From: Candidatus Nitrosopumilus sp.
GTDB taxonomy: Archaea > Thermoproteota > Nitrososphaeria > Nitrososphaerales > Nitrosopumilaceae
Assembly: GCA_025699075.1 (NCBI GenBank)
Contig: JAILWG010000001.1
Location: forward strand, 310,001 to 374,000
Direction of reading: 5' to 3'
DNA length: 64,000 nucleotides
The notes beneath the pieces are model-generated. The model did not search any database. It had not been told where the DNA came from and saw only the letters and a list, made by a program, of their open reading frames with translations. Shown one piece after another: positions 34,283 to 43,843 of the stretch (its first letter is position 1; the number at the start of each line of letters is the position of its first letter). Both the position numbers and the translations under genes were made by a program.

Positions 34283-34555
34283 ATGGTGTTGAATGAAAAA
34301 ATATTGGAAGAAATTTTATCATATCTAGATATTTCAATAAATAATCTAACAAAAGAAACATTTGAAAATTTGGAATTTGAGGGAGGATTTAACGGAGTTG
34401 TGGAATTTCTTCAGAGTCAATTTGACATCAGACTAGAAAACTTGTTGGGAGCAAAGAAAAGCAGCATCCATCATTTAGAATCAGGCATGAAGAATAAAAT
34501 AATTCAAAGAAAACAGGCTATTTTTGAAAATATATCTCAGAAATACAGGAACTAG
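34283..34555 (+). CDS. Hypothetical protein (90 aa)
   Basis: This small helical protein has LEEILSYLDISINNLTKETF and a basic C-terminus (MKNKIIQRKQAIFENISQKY). No family is recognised. Its stop interlocks with that of the Hef-like helicase gene (CTAG 34552-34555). Confidence 0.55.
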   Translation: MVLNEKILEEILSYLDISINNLTKETFENLEFEGGFNGVVEFLQSQFDIRLENLLGAKKSSIHHLESGMKNKIIQRKQAIFENISQKYRN

Positions 34556-36060
34556 AGAAATGCATCTAATCCAGATTTTTTAGATTCTATCACCTGATTT
34601 TTTTCTAAAACTTGAGTCATTTTATCACCCATAGATTTTGCTGAAGTCATTTTTCGTTTCCCTATCCAATAATAGGTCTCATCAATAGTATTTTTAGCAA
34701 TCAAGACAACCAGTTTTCCAGTATCCTTTCTACCTGTTCTTCCGCGCCTTTGAATATGTCTTACAGAGCTTGGGACATTGTCGTAAAAAATCACTTGATT
34801 AACTTCGGCAATATCCAATCCTTCTTCACCGACACGGGTTGCAATTAAAACACGAAAAAGTCCATCTCTAAAATTTTGAACAGTTTCAATCTGCTTTTTT
34901 TGTTTTAACCCTGCATCGCCGGCCTTACCAATCAGAATGCCTGAAGATATCCCGAGTTCAGTAAGTTTCGTATGAATCAAATCAACTGAATCCCTGTAGC
35001 TTGTAAAAATTAATGCCTTACCAGGTACAGATTCTATGATTTCCTTTAGTTTCGGAATCTTTGAATGTTCAATTCCCTTAGATTGAGCTTCATTTGCTAA
35101 TTGAATTGCCCTAGTGAAATTAGGATCAACCTCAAACAATTCTTTTACTCCAACACCTTTTTTTGCCTTTGCACGTTCACAAAATTTTAGAAAGGGAGTA
35201 ACACCGTGAGCCTCAAGCATATTCAAAGCATAGTGTATTCGTATTGCAGTAAACAATGGCTTTGCAGAGCGCCTATTCTGATTAAGAACAAACTGTCTAA
35301 TTCTAAGTAGTGCTGAAAGTGATTGTTGTTCAGCTAAACGTATTCCATTCTTTCTTAGAACATCATATCTTTCATCCAATGCTAATTTCAATAATTTTTG
35401 TATTGCCTTTAGTTCAGGCGGAAGTTCAACGTTTATCCATTCAGTATTGGTTTCTTGAGTGTAAGGCTTCACATCTGGACTATCTTCTGTGCGTTCTGCT
35501 ACACTAGAAATTCGTAATTTAGTTAGAATCTCAGTTGCTTTCTCTTTTTCACTAGGCAAAGTAGCAGTCATTCCAAGTAGTCTAGATGAAGAATCAGCAA
35601 ACCATTCAGCAATTCCAGAATACGCATAATCACCCGCAGTCCTATGCACTTCATCAAATATGACCAAACTGAATTGTTCTGGAGATATAATTTTTCGATT
35701 CAAATCATTTCTAGCAATTTCAGGTGTTGCACAAACAATACTGTTATTCCAGAGTTTAGTTCTTTTTTGAATTGTATCCTCTCCCGTGATTAATGAAATA
35801 TCATCCAAAGTAAGATTATTTTTTAAGAATTCATAATGTTGATTTACCAAAACTCTAGTAGGGGCTAAAAACAGAATACCACCTGTACCTTTTGACAAAT
35901 ATTCAGAGATCACATGTAATGCGACAGCAGTTTTCCCAAGCCCAGTAGGCAAAACCACAATACAATTCTCCTTAACTGCCTGGTTTGCAAGATTGATTTG
36001 ATAATCTCGTTTTTCTATAGAATTTTTTTTCACATATTTTTTTTCGATAAATTCAGTCAT
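34552..36060 (-). CDS. hef: Hef/FANCM-type DNA helicase, without nuclease domain
   Basis: The protein has 502 residues. It carries superfamily-2 motifs: QINLANQAVKENCIVVLPTG (Q motif and motif I with GLGKT), DEVHR (motif II), MTATLP (motif III), ALIFTSYRDS (IV) and RRGRTGR (VI). The inserted helical domain between the RecA lobes matches Hef and FANCM, which remodel stalled forks. The C-terminal XPF nuclease of euryarchaeal Hef is absent. The C-terminus KKSGLDAFL looks like a PCNA-binding box. Confidence 0.9.
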   Translation of the reverse strand: MTEFIEKKYVKKNSIEKRDYQINLANQAVKENCIVVLPTGLGKTAVALHVISEYLSKGTGGILFLAPTRVLVNQHYEFLKNNLTLDDISLITGEDTIQKRTKLWNNSIVCATPEIARNDLNRKIISPEQFSLVIFDEVHRTAGDYAYSGIAEWFADSSSRLLGMTATLPSEKEKATEILTKLRISSVAERTEDSPDVKPYTQETNTEWINVELPPELKAIQKLLKLALDERYDVLRKNGIRLAEQQSLSALLRIRQFVLNQNRRSAKPLFTAIRIHYALNMLEAHGVTPFLKFCERAKAKKGVGVKELFEVDPNFTRAIQLANEAQSKGIEHSKIPKLKEIIESVPGKALIFTSYRDSVDLIHTKLTELGISSGILIGKAGDAGLKQKKQIETVQNFRDGLFRVLIATRVGEEGLDIAEVNQVIFYDNVPSSVRHIQRRGRTGRKDTGKLVVLIAKNTIDETYYWIGKRKMTSAKSMGDKMTQVLEKNQVIESKKSGLDAFL

Positions 36061-36267
36061 CAGATACAGTAAGATTTGCGATTATTGATTTTATGCTTTC
36101 GTATAGTAAAGCATTGACAAACATATCCTATTCATTTTCTTACTAACCAAAATTTGTGCCTAAGAGTATAAATCAAATCATTGAAAAGACAACAAAAAGA
36201 GATTTTTTAATAATCTGTCAGACAAAAGCAGAACAATTTTCAAAAAGAAATCCAAAAATCAACAATG

Positions 36268-36411
36268 TCAATACATGGTTTTCATTCTTTTTCTTTTTCT
36301 AGAATCTTTCTCATTATATGAGGATTTTAATGAATAGTCATAATTAGGATACAAATTCTCAAATCTTTGTTCGACAGTATCTTCACTATGATCAGAATTA
36401 TTATTTGTCAT
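36268..36411 (-). CDS. 47-residue Tyr/Ser-rich miniprotein
   Basis: ATG 36411 gives MTNNNSDHSEDTVEQRFENL, then YPNYDYSLKSSYNEKD and a basic end (RKRKRMK). A CTATAAAG box at 36440-36447 is centred 33 bases upstream. It lies in the 700-base gap between hef and the dCMP deaminase gene. The family is not recognised. Confidence 0.4.
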   Translation of the reverse strand: MTNNNSDHSEDTVEQRFENLYPNYDYSLKSSYNEKDSRKRKRMKTMY

Positions 36412-36513
36412 AAGATTCACCACATACTCAATTTTTTGGCTTTATAGAATTAGGATTGTTTGTGATATAATGAAACAAACATAATGCGTTAATGTTACAA
36501 TTGCATTTCATAG

Positions 36514-36603
36514 TTAATCCTCAAAATAATATCCATATTCTGAATCGAGTTCTACATCACTGAAATCAGTGTAATCATCTTGAACTTTTTGAGAGTATCT
36601 CAT
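36514..36603 (-). CDS. 29-residue acidic Tyr-rich microprotein
   Basis: ATG 36603 gives MRYSQKVQDDYTDFSDVELD, ending SEYGYYFED. Seven aromatic and nine acidic residues are packed into 29. TTTATATTC at 36628-36636 is centred 29 bases upstream, so the transcript has a plausible promoter. It is a candidate only. The rest of this gap (36061-36267 and 36604-36771) shows nothing else. Confidence 0.35.
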   Translation of the reverse strand: MRYSQKVQDDYTDFSDVELDSEYGYYFED

Positions 36604-36771
36604 AGCAAATGTGTGTTGTAATTCTAGAATATAAACAAGATGAACGATTTATTCTAAATTTTAATTCAAAATTTAGTCACCATTTTTAGACGACACACAA
36701 AATTCAATCTTGATCGCATATCAAATTTTGATTAACGTGATCCATATATTGAACAGACAGAGAGGATCCAT

Positions 36772-37299
36772 GTGAGTAGTTCTTTTGACAGACCAAATTG
36801 GGATGAATATTTTATGCTTCAAGCAGAACTTGCCAAACTTCGTTCAAACTGTATGACAAGACAAGTTGGTGCAGTGATTGTTAGAAGCAATAGACAGTTG
36901 GCAACAGGATATAATGGAACTCCTCCAGGAATTAAAAACTGCTTTGAAGGAGGGTGTAAAAGATGTCAACTTCGAATGGAAGGAAAAATTGAATCAGGAG
37001 CATCACTTGACAGATGTCTATGTAATCATGCAGAAGCTAATGCGATCATGCATTGTGCAATTCTAGGAATAGAGGCAGGAATTAAAGGAGCAGTTCTTTA
37101 CACAACATTTGTTCCATGCCTAGAATGTACGAAAATGGCCATCACCATTGGCATTAGAAAATTTGTTTGTCTTGATGCATATCCTGAGACAGATTATGAT
37201 TTGTTAAAAGAGGCAGGAGTAGAAATTGTTAGTCTAGATAAAGAGAGAATTGCAAAATGGGCAAAAGAACTAGTAAGCAAATACGATAATTCAGAGTGA
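36772..37299 (+). CDS. dCMP deaminase family protein
   Basis: The 175-residue zinc-dependent deaminase makes dUMP from dCMP for thymidylate synthesis. The zinc site is H86 and catalytic E88 in NHAEAN, with C116 and C119 in PCLEC. The insertion CFEGGCKRCQLR and RCLC adds the second zinc site seen in dCMP/ComE-type deaminases. The start is GTG at 36772, with a TCCATATATTG box around 36741-36751. It lies 4 bases before polB, linking nucleotide supply with replication. Confidence 0.9.
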   Translation: MSSSFDRPNWDEYFMLQAELAKLRSNCMTRQVGAVIVRSNRQLATGYNGTPPGIKNCFEGGCKRCQLRMEGKIESGASLDRCLCNHAEANAIMHCAILGIEAGIKGAVLYTTFVPCLECTKMAITIGIRKFVCLDAYPETDYDLLKEAGVEIVSLDKERIAKWAKELVSKYDNSE

Positions 37300-37303
37300 T
37301 AAA

Positions 37304-39868
37304 ATGCAAGTGAATTTGCCAGATACTAAAAAGATTGAATCTATGCCAGCATCAATGCTAGTATCTGCAACATATGACATCAATTCAAAATCGGCAGTTT
37401 TAAAATTCTACGAACCAGAATCTAAAAAATTATTTTTATGGAAAGATGAAACGAATCACAAGCCATATTGTTATTCAAGACTAGCACCAGATGAATTAGA
37501 TTTTTTACAAGAAAGAGATGACATTTTAGAGATTAAAACAGTTCAAAGATATGATTTAATGCAAGACAAAAAAATTGACTTGTCAAAAATTACTGTGGCA
37601 GATCCTCTTGCAATAGGAGGAACTGCAGGAGACAAAAGCATTAGAAATGTAATTGAGACATGGGAATCAGATATCAAATATTATGAAAATTATTTGTACG
37701 ACCGACAATTAATTGTTGGAAGATATTATGAAATTGAAAATGGCAAATTAAATGAAAAATCAACAGAGCTTGAAATTCCAGATGAAATCAAGCTTGCACT
37801 AAAGAGTTTGCTTTGGGACAAAGTAGACAGTGAAAGTATGGTAGATGCAGATGAATTTAAAAAATACATTTCAGAATGGGCAGATTTACTAAACCAACCA
37901 ATTCCAAAAATCAAAAGACTGAGTGTAGATATAGAAGTAGAAGCAGAGATTGGACGCATTCCAGATCCAAAACTTGCAGAAAAAAAAGTCACTGCAATCG
38001 GATTAAAGGGCTCAGACGGATTTGATCAGATTTTTGTACTTAAAACAGAAGGAACTGAGGAGGGGACCAATGAATTAGATCAAAGCATCAAAATCACATT
38101 TTATGAATTAGACAAAGAAAAAGAAATGATTCAAGATGCATTTCAAATAATGAAAACATTCCCATTTGTTCTCACATATAACGGGGATGAATTTGATTTA
38201 CCATATCTTTACAACAGAGCAGAAAGATTAGGCATCAAAAACTCAGAGAATCCACTCTACATGATGAGGGATTCTGCAACACTAAGAGAAGGGGTTCATC
38301 TTGATTTGTACAAAGTTCTTTCAAATCGTTCATTTCAAATCTATGCATTCAGCCAAAAATATACAGATTTTTCTCTAAATAGTGTTTCAAAAGCACTTTT
38401 GGGCAAAGAAAAGATAGACTACGGATTAGACTTTGACCAATTGTCATTGTATCAAACAGCAAATTATTGTTACAATGATGCATTGTTAACATACGAACTA
38501 ACCAGTTTTAACAAAGATTTGATGATGGATCTGCTTGTAATCATTTCAAGAATTGGCAGAATGCCAATTGATGACATTGCAAGAATGGGAGTATCGCAAT
38601 GGATTAGAAGTTTATTGTACTTTGAGCATAGACGACGAAACTGTTTGATTCCAAAACGAGAAGAACTACAAAGAAGATCAGAAGGAGTTATGTCAGACGC
38701 AGTCATCAAAGATAAAAAATATCGCGGAGGCTTGGTTGTTGAACCAAAAGAAGGAATTCATTTTGATGTAGTTGTTATGGATTTTGCTAGTCTGTATCCA
38801 AGCATCATCAAAGTCAGAAACTTATCATATGAAACTGTAAGATGTTCACATGAAGAATGTAAAAAAAATACAATACCTGGAACAAACCATTGGGCATGCA
38901 CAAAGAAAAACGGTCTGACATCAATGATTATTGGATCACTAAGAGATTTAAGAGTAAATTACTACAAGAGTTTATCAAAAAAAGAGACGTTGACAGATGA
39001 TCAAAGACAACAATATACAGTAGTCAGTCAAGCACTTAAAGTAATTCTAAATGCCAGTTATGGAGTAATGGGTGCTGAAATATTTCCACTTTACTTCCTG
39101 CCAGTAGCAGAAGCAACTACAGCCATTGGGAGATATACAATTTTAGAGACAATCAAAAAATGTGAGCAAGCAGGAATCGAGGTTCTATATGGTGACACAG
39201 ATTCATTATTTATTAAAAATCCAACAAAAGAGCAAATTCAGATTGTAATAGAGCAAGCAAAAAAAGAGCACGGAGTAGACTTAGAGATAGATAAAACATA
39301 CAGATATTGTGTACTTAGTAACAGAAAGAAGAATTATCTCGGAGTAACAAAAGAAGGCAAAGTTGACGTCAAAGGATTAACAGGGAAAAAATCACATACA
39401 CCTGCATTCATCAAGAATTTATTTTATGAATTAATCGATGTCTTATCCAGAGTCCAGACAATGGAAGACTTTGTAAAAGCAAAACAAGACATTACAGAAA
39501 AGATTGCAACATGTGGCAAGAAAGTAGAGGCAAAAGAAATCCCACTGGAAGATTTAACATTCAATGTAATGCTAAGCAAGGCACCGTCTGAATATGTGAA
39601 AACAATTCCTCAACACATTAGAGCAGCCAAGCAATTAGAATCCATTAGGGAAATAAAAAAAGGAGACAAAATTTCATTTATCAAAATCCTAAACAAACCA
39701 GGCGTTAAACCAGTTGAATTGGCAAAGAAAGAAGAGATTGATTCTAAAAAATATATGGAATTTATGGAATCGACATTAGAGCAAATTACATCCTCAATGG
39801 ATTTAGATTTTGATACAATGTTAGGGAAACCAAAACAAACAGGATTAGATGAATTCTTTTGGAGCTAG
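37304..39868 (+). CDS. polB: Family-B DNA polymerase
   Basis: The polymerase (854 residues) has a proofreading exonuclease with Exo I DIEVEAE, Exo II TYNGDEFDLPYL and Exo III YNDALLTYE. Polymerase motif A is VVMDFASLYPSI, motif B KVILNASYGVMG and motif C YGDTDSLF. The C-terminus QTGLDEFF (845-852) is a PCNA-interacting box. It replicates or repairs chromosomal DNA, though a family-D enzyme, encoded elsewhere, may be the main replicase in this group. It is in an operon with the dCMP deaminase gene upstream. Confidence 0.95.
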   Translation: MQVNLPDTKKIESMPASMLVSATYDINSKSAVLKFYEPESKKLFLWKDETNHKPYCYSRLAPDELDFLQERDDILEIKTVQRYDLMQDKKIDLSKITVADPLAIGGTAGDKSIRNVIETWESDIKYYENYLYDRQLIVGRYYEIENGKLNEKSTELEIPDEIKLALKSLLWDKVDSESMVDADEFKKYISEWADLLNQPIPKIKRLSVDIEVEAEIGRIPDPKLAEKKVTAIGLKGSDGFDQIFVLKTEGTEEGTNELDQSIKITFYELDKEKEMIQDAFQIMKTFPFVLTYNGDEFDLPYLYNRAERLGIKNSENPLYMMRDSATLREGVHLDLYKVLSNRSFQIYAFSQKYTDFSLNSVSKALLGKEKIDYGLDFDQLSLYQTANYCYNDALLTYELTSFNKDLMMDLLVIISRIGRMPIDDIARMGVSQWIRSLLYFEHRRRNCLIPKREELQRRSEGVMSDAVIKDKKYRGGLVVEPKEGIHFDVVVMDFASLYPSIIKVRNLSYETVRCSHEECKKNTIPGTNHWACTKKNGLTSMIIGSLRDLRVNYYKSLSKKETLTDDQRQQYTVVSQALKVILNASYGVMGAEIFPLYFLPVAEATTAIGRYTILETIKKCEQAGIEVLYGDTDSLFIKNPTKEQIQIVIEQAKKEHGVDLEIDKTYRYCVLSNRKKNYLGVTKEGKVDVKGLTGKKSHTPAFIKNLFYELIDVLSRVQTMEDFVKAKQDITEKIATCGKKVEAKEIPLEDLTFNVMLSKAPSEYVKTIPQHIRAAKQLESIREIKKGDKISFIKILNKPGVKPVELAKKEEIDSKKYMEFMESTLEQITSSMDLDFDTMLGKPKQTGLDEFFWS

Positions 39869-39876
39869 AATAGAAA

Positions 39877-40161
39877 ATGGAAGTTGATGGAACACTTCTA
39901 ACATTATTAGGAATTGCAGCTGGAATTTTAATTTTGATGGGATGGGTTGAGCAAATCTACAAAGGATACAAGACAAAAAGACTCAAAGATGTTTCAAAAT
40001 TTTTAATGATTTTCATTGCAGTAGGTTCAATATTATGGCTAATTTATGGTGTTATTGTAGAGGATGTATTCATAATCGGAACAAACATGTCAGGATTAAT
40101 CTTAATGATTGTAGTCTTAGGAATGAAGAAAAAATATGACATCCAAGCAAAAACACCATAA
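39877..40161 (+). CDS. SemiSWEET-type small transporter
   Basis: This 94-residue protein has three membrane helices. The first ends with GWVEQIYKGYKTKRLKDVS, the PQ-loop-like segment, and the second contains LWLIYGVIVEDVFIIGTN. Three-helix MtN3/SemiSWEET proteins dimerise to form a sugar pore. It starts 8 bases after polB and precedes tpiA, an unusual setting for a transporter. The sugar is unknown. Confidence 0.83.
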   Translation: MEVDGTLLTLLGIAAGILILMGWVEQIYKGYKTKRLKDVSKFLMIFIAVGSILWLIYGVIVEDVFIIGTNMSGLILMIVVLGMKKKYDIQAKTP

Positions 40162-40199
40162 TCAAGGAATAAATACAATATAAGAAATTTCAAAAGAAG

Positions 40200-40856
40200 A
40201 TGTTTGTAATCAATTGTAAAAACTATGAGGAAATTGCAGGATACAAAATAATCAAATTTGTAAAGACTGCAGAAAGAATTTCTAAAAAATATAAAATAAG
40301 AATTGCGATATCACCACCACAACATCTCATCGGTTTAGTTTCAAATAGTTCAATTCCAATTCTAGCTCAGCACATTGATGACTCTAAAGTTGGAAGTACA
40401 ACAGGATTTATCATTCCAGAACTATTAAAAAAATCAAAAGTAAAAGGATCATTAATCAATCACAGTGAACACAGAATTTCTAGCAAAGAGATTGAAAAAT
40501 TGATCACGAAATTAAAAGAATTAAAAATGATTTCAATATTATGTGTAAAAGATGTTGCAGAGGTTAAAAAATATTCAAAACTGAATCCAGACTATATTGC
40601 AATAGAACCTCCAGAATTGATTGGATCTGGTAAAGCAGTATCTAAGGAAAAACCAGAATTGATCACAAAAGCAGCAGAAGCTGTAAAGAATGCAAAAAAC
40701 AGTACAAAACTACTTTGTGGGGCAGGAATTGTTTCAGGAGAAGATGTTTCAAAAGCCATAGAATTAGGATCGAGTGGAATTCTAGTTGCAAGTGGAATAA
40801 TCAAAGCAAAAGACTGGAATAAAATTATGGCAGATTTTGCCAAGTCAATGGTTTAA
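40200..40856 (+). CDS. tpiA: Triosephosphate isomerase
   Basis: The 218-residue archaeal short-form TIM barrel interconverts dihydroxyacetone phosphate and glyceraldehyde 3-phosphate. Catalytic residues are N5 and K7 in FVINCKNYE, H88 in LINHSEHR and E136 in AIEPPELIG. The phosphate-binding loop is GAGIVSGEDVS. It stands next to ppdK, which suggests a gluconeogenic role. Confidence 0.94.
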   Translation: MFVINCKNYEEIAGYKIIKFVKTAERISKKYKIRIAISPPQHLIGLVSNSSIPILAQHIDDSKVGSTTGFIIPELLKKSKVKGSLINHSEHRISSKEIEKLITKLKELKMISILCVKDVAEVKKYSKLNPDYIAIEPPELIGSGKAVSKEKPELITKAAEAVKNAKNSTKLLCGAGIVSGEDVSKAIELGSSGILVASGIIKAKDWNKIMADFAKSMV

Positions 40857-40889
40857 TACCCCCTTTCTAGGATTGGTTAATCGTAAAAA

Positions 40890-43559
40890 ATGAAACAAGT
40901 TTATTTTTATGACGAAGGAGACGGCAAAAATAAGCAGCTTCTAGGAGGAAAAGGGGCAGGTCTATGTGAAATGACCAGATTGAAGCTGCCAGTACCTCCA
41001 GGATTTACAATTACTACAGAGGTTTGTAACAAATATTATGAAAATAACAAAAAATTGCCAAAAACACTCATGGCAGAAGTAAAAAAGAACATTGCAAAAA
41101 TAGAGAAAAAAACAGGTAAAAAATGGAATTCAAAATCAAACCCATTACTAGTATCAGTTAGATCAGGGGCTGCAATATCAATGCCAGGCATGATGGATAC
41201 AATTCTAAATTTAGGACTAAATGATGAAACTGTAATCGGACTAGCTGAAAAAAGCAGTAATCCAAGATTTGCATGGGATTCTTACAGAAGATTTGTACAA
41301 TTATTTGGAAAAGTGGTATTTGGGGTTAACGATAAGAAATTCGACGAGGTTTTAGAAGCAGCAAAGAAAAAACAAAATGTTGAAGGAGATAGTGATTTGA
41401 ATGAAGAATCACTAAAAGAAATTGTCTCACAATACAAGCAAATTTGTGAAAAACACACAGGTAAAAAATTCCCATCAGATCCAACTGAACAAGTAGAACT
41501 TGCAATCAAAGCAGTGTTTGGAAGCTGGATGGGTGAAAGGGCAATTGTGTATAGAGAGAAAAACAACATCACTAAAGATATTGCAAATGGAACTGCAGTC
41601 AATATTGTATCCATGGCATTTGGAAACATGGGAGATGATTGCGCCACAGGAGTTGTATTTACAAGAAACCCAGGAGATGGAACACGTAAAATTTACGGCG
41701 AGTACTTGATTAACGCTCAAGGTGAAGACGTAGTGGCAGGGGTCAGAACAGGAAAGCAGGTAGATGAAATGAAAAAAGACTTGCCAGAATCATACAAACA
41801 ATTAGCTAAAACATGTGAAAGATTAGAAAGACATTACAAAGAACCACAAGACATTGAATTTACAATTGAGCAAGGAAAATTCTACTTGTTGCAAACAAGA
41901 AATGCAAAGATGAATGCGGTAGGAATGGTAAAGACATCAATTGACATGGTAAAAGAAAGACTAATTGATAAAAACAGAGCAATTACAAGGTTACAAGCAG
42001 AACAGCTTGAACAATTATTACACAAAAGAATTGATCCTAATGAAATCAAAAATTATACTTTACTAGCAAAAGGTATTGCGGCATCTCCAGGAGCAGCAAG
42101 TGGGATTGCAGTATTGGATGTTAAAAGGGCAACTGCAATGGGTCAAAACGGTGCCAAAGTCATTTTAATTAGAGAAGAAACAAAACCAGAAGACGTTCCA
42201 GCATTCTTTGAATCAGTGGGAATTTTAACCAGTAGAGGAGGCAAGACATCTCATGCAGCAGTAGTTGCTAGAGGGATGGGCAAGCCATGTATTGTAGGAT
42301 GCTCAAATCTGAAAATTGACCTAGACAATAAACAATGCAGTGTAGATGGGAAAGTAGTTCGCGAAGGAGATTCAATTACAATTGACGGAAGTTCAGGAGC
42401 AGTATACATTGGAGATATTCCAACAATAGAACCCAAAGTAAATGCAGACTTTAAACAGATTCTAGAGTGGGCACAAAAAGCAAAGAAAATTGGAATCAGA
42501 GCAAATGCAGACACGCCAGAAGGAGCAAAGCTTGCAAGAGAATTTGGAGGTCAAGGAATCGGATTGTGTAGAACAGAAAGAATGTTCAATGGGAGTGACA
42601 GAATTAATCTATTTGTAGACATGATCATGGCTGAGAACATTGAAGAGCGAAGCAGAATTCTGAAAAAATTAGGAGAGTTACAAAAGAGTGACTTTATGGA
42701 AATTCTCAAAGCCATGGAAGGATACGAGGTAACAATAAGACTACTAGATCCTCCGCTACATGAATTTCTTCCAAATCCCGAAGAATTGGCAGAGAAGATT
42801 CACAAATTAGAATTAAAGAATGCAACAAACGAAATTGCTGAAGCAAAAATCGTATTAAAGAGAGCAAGAGAACTTGCTGAAGTTAATCCAATGATGGGTC
42901 ATAGAGGAGTCAGAGTAGGAATTACATATCCTGAAATATACGAAATGCAAATTCGTGCAGTTTTTGAAGCACTGGTAGAATTAACAAAGAAAAAAGTCAA
43001 AGCACACCCCCAAATTATGATTCCACAAATAAGTAGCATTGCAGAATTGAATCACATTAAGAAAATTTATGATTCCATCAAGAAAGAGACAGAATCAAAA
43101 CATAAAATGAAATTAAAAATTAATTTTGGAACTATGATTGAAGTTGTAAGAGCCGCATTGACTGCAAACGAACTTGCAACTACAGCAGAATTCTTTAGTT
43201 TTGGAACAAATGATCTTACACAAGGAACATTTAGTTTCAGCAGAGAAGACGTAGAAGGTAAATTCCTTCCAGAATACATGGAAAAAGAACTACTTGAAAG
43301 AAATCCATTCCAATCTATCGATGTCAACGGGGTGGGTAGTTTGATAAAAATGGGGATTGCCGCAGGACGAAAACTTAGACCAAATATGGAAATTGGAATA
43401 TGTGGAGAACATGGTGGAGATCCCAACTCGATTAAATTCTGTCACGGCGCAGGTCTCAGTTATGTCAGCGCATCGCCACATAGAATTCCTATTGCAATTG
43501 TTGCAGCAGCACAAGCAGCAATCGAGCAGCCACAAAAAGCAAAATCAAAGAAAAAATAA
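40890..43559 (+). CDS. ppdK: Pyruvate, phosphate dikinase
   Basis: The enzyme (889 residues) converts pyruvate, ATP and phosphate to PEP, AMP and diphosphate, and supports gluconeogenesis in an autotroph. The N-terminal ATP-grasp domain begins GGKGAGLCEMTRL and has VSVRSGAAISMPGMMDTILN. The phosphohistidine lies in GGKTSHAAVVARGMGKPC, and the C-terminal PEP/pyruvate barrel contains NDLTQGTFSFSREDV and GICGEHGGDPNSI. The C-terminal tail is lysine-rich. Confidence 0.95.
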   Translation: MKQVYFYDEGDGKNKQLLGGKGAGLCEMTRLKLPVPPGFTITTEVCNKYYENNKKLPKTLMAEVKKNIAKIEKKTGKKWNSKSNPLLVSVRSGAAISMPGMMDTILNLGLNDETVIGLAEKSSNPRFAWDSYRRFVQLFGKVVFGVNDKKFDEVLEAAKKKQNVEGDSDLNEESLKEIVSQYKQICEKHTGKKFPSDPTEQVELAIKAVFGSWMGERAIVYREKNNITKDIANGTAVNIVSMAFGNMGDDCATGVVFTRNPGDGTRKIYGEYLINAQGEDVVAGVRTGKQVDEMKKDLPESYKQLAKTCERLERHYKEPQDIEFTIEQGKFYLLQTRNAKMNAVGMVKTSIDMVKERLIDKNRAITRLQAEQLEQLLHKRIDPNEIKNYTLLAKGIAASPGAASGIAVLDVKRATAMGQNGAKVILIREETKPEDVPAFFESVGILTSRGGKTSHAAVVARGMGKPCIVGCSNLKIDLDNKQCSVDGKVVREGDSITIDGSSGAVYIGDIPTIEPKVNADFKQILEWAQKAKKIGIRANADTPEGAKLAREFGGQGIGLCRTERMFNGSDRINLFVDMIMAENIEERSRILKKLGELQKSDFMEILKAMEGYEVTIRLLDPPLHEFLPNPEELAEKIHKLELKNATNEIAEAKIVLKRARELAEVNPMMGHRGVRVGITYPEIYEMQIRAVFEALVELTKKKVKAHPQIMIPQISSIAELNHIKKIYDSIKKETESKHKMKLKINFGTMIEVVRAALTANELATTAEFFSFGTNDLTQGTFSFSREDVEGKFLPEYMEKELLERNPFQSIDVNGVGSLIKMGIAAGRKLRPNMEIGICGEHGGDPNSIKFCHGAGLSYVSASPHRIPIAIVAAAQAAIEQPQKAKSKKK

Positions 43560-43587
43560 ATAATTCTCAAACTAAATTCATATCATA

Positions 43588-43764
43588 ATGACAAAAAGTA
43601 TCAAATGTTCAGACGCAGGTAAAACATGTGGATGGTCAGCAACTGCACAAACAGAAGAAGAACTTATGAACATGGTGACTGAGCACGTTAAAGAAGAGCA
43701 TAAAGAGATCGAACTTAATTCAGGATCAATTGCTAGTATTAAATCACTTATCAAAGACATCTAA
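43588..43764 (+). CDS. DUF1059 small protein (58 aa)
   Basis: The product starts MTKSIKCSDAGKTCGWSATA and continues with TEEELMNMVTEHVKEEHKE. The C-x6-C pair, the following (E/D)EE helix and the H...EH pattern match DUF1059. The role is unknown. It lies 28 bases downstream of ppdK on the same strand. Confidence 0.78.
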   Translation: MTKSIKCSDAGKTCGWSATAQTEEELMNMVTEHVKEEHKEIELNSGSIASIKSLIKDI

Positions 43765-43791
43765 ATCTCAAATTTTTCATATTTGTAATAT

Positions 43792-43814
43792 CAAAGTTGG
43801 AAATTACAACTTTG
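43792..43814. repeat. Perfect 8-base inverted repeat
   Basis: CAAAGTTG at 43792-43799 and CAACTTTG at 43807-43814 pair perfectly around GAAATTA. No T-run follows. The repeat abuts the CTAATATG box of the next gene, so an operator is at least as likely as a terminator for the DUF1059 gene. Confidence 0.4.
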
Positions 43815-43843
43815 CTAATATGCCATGAAAGCAACTGTGAAAT

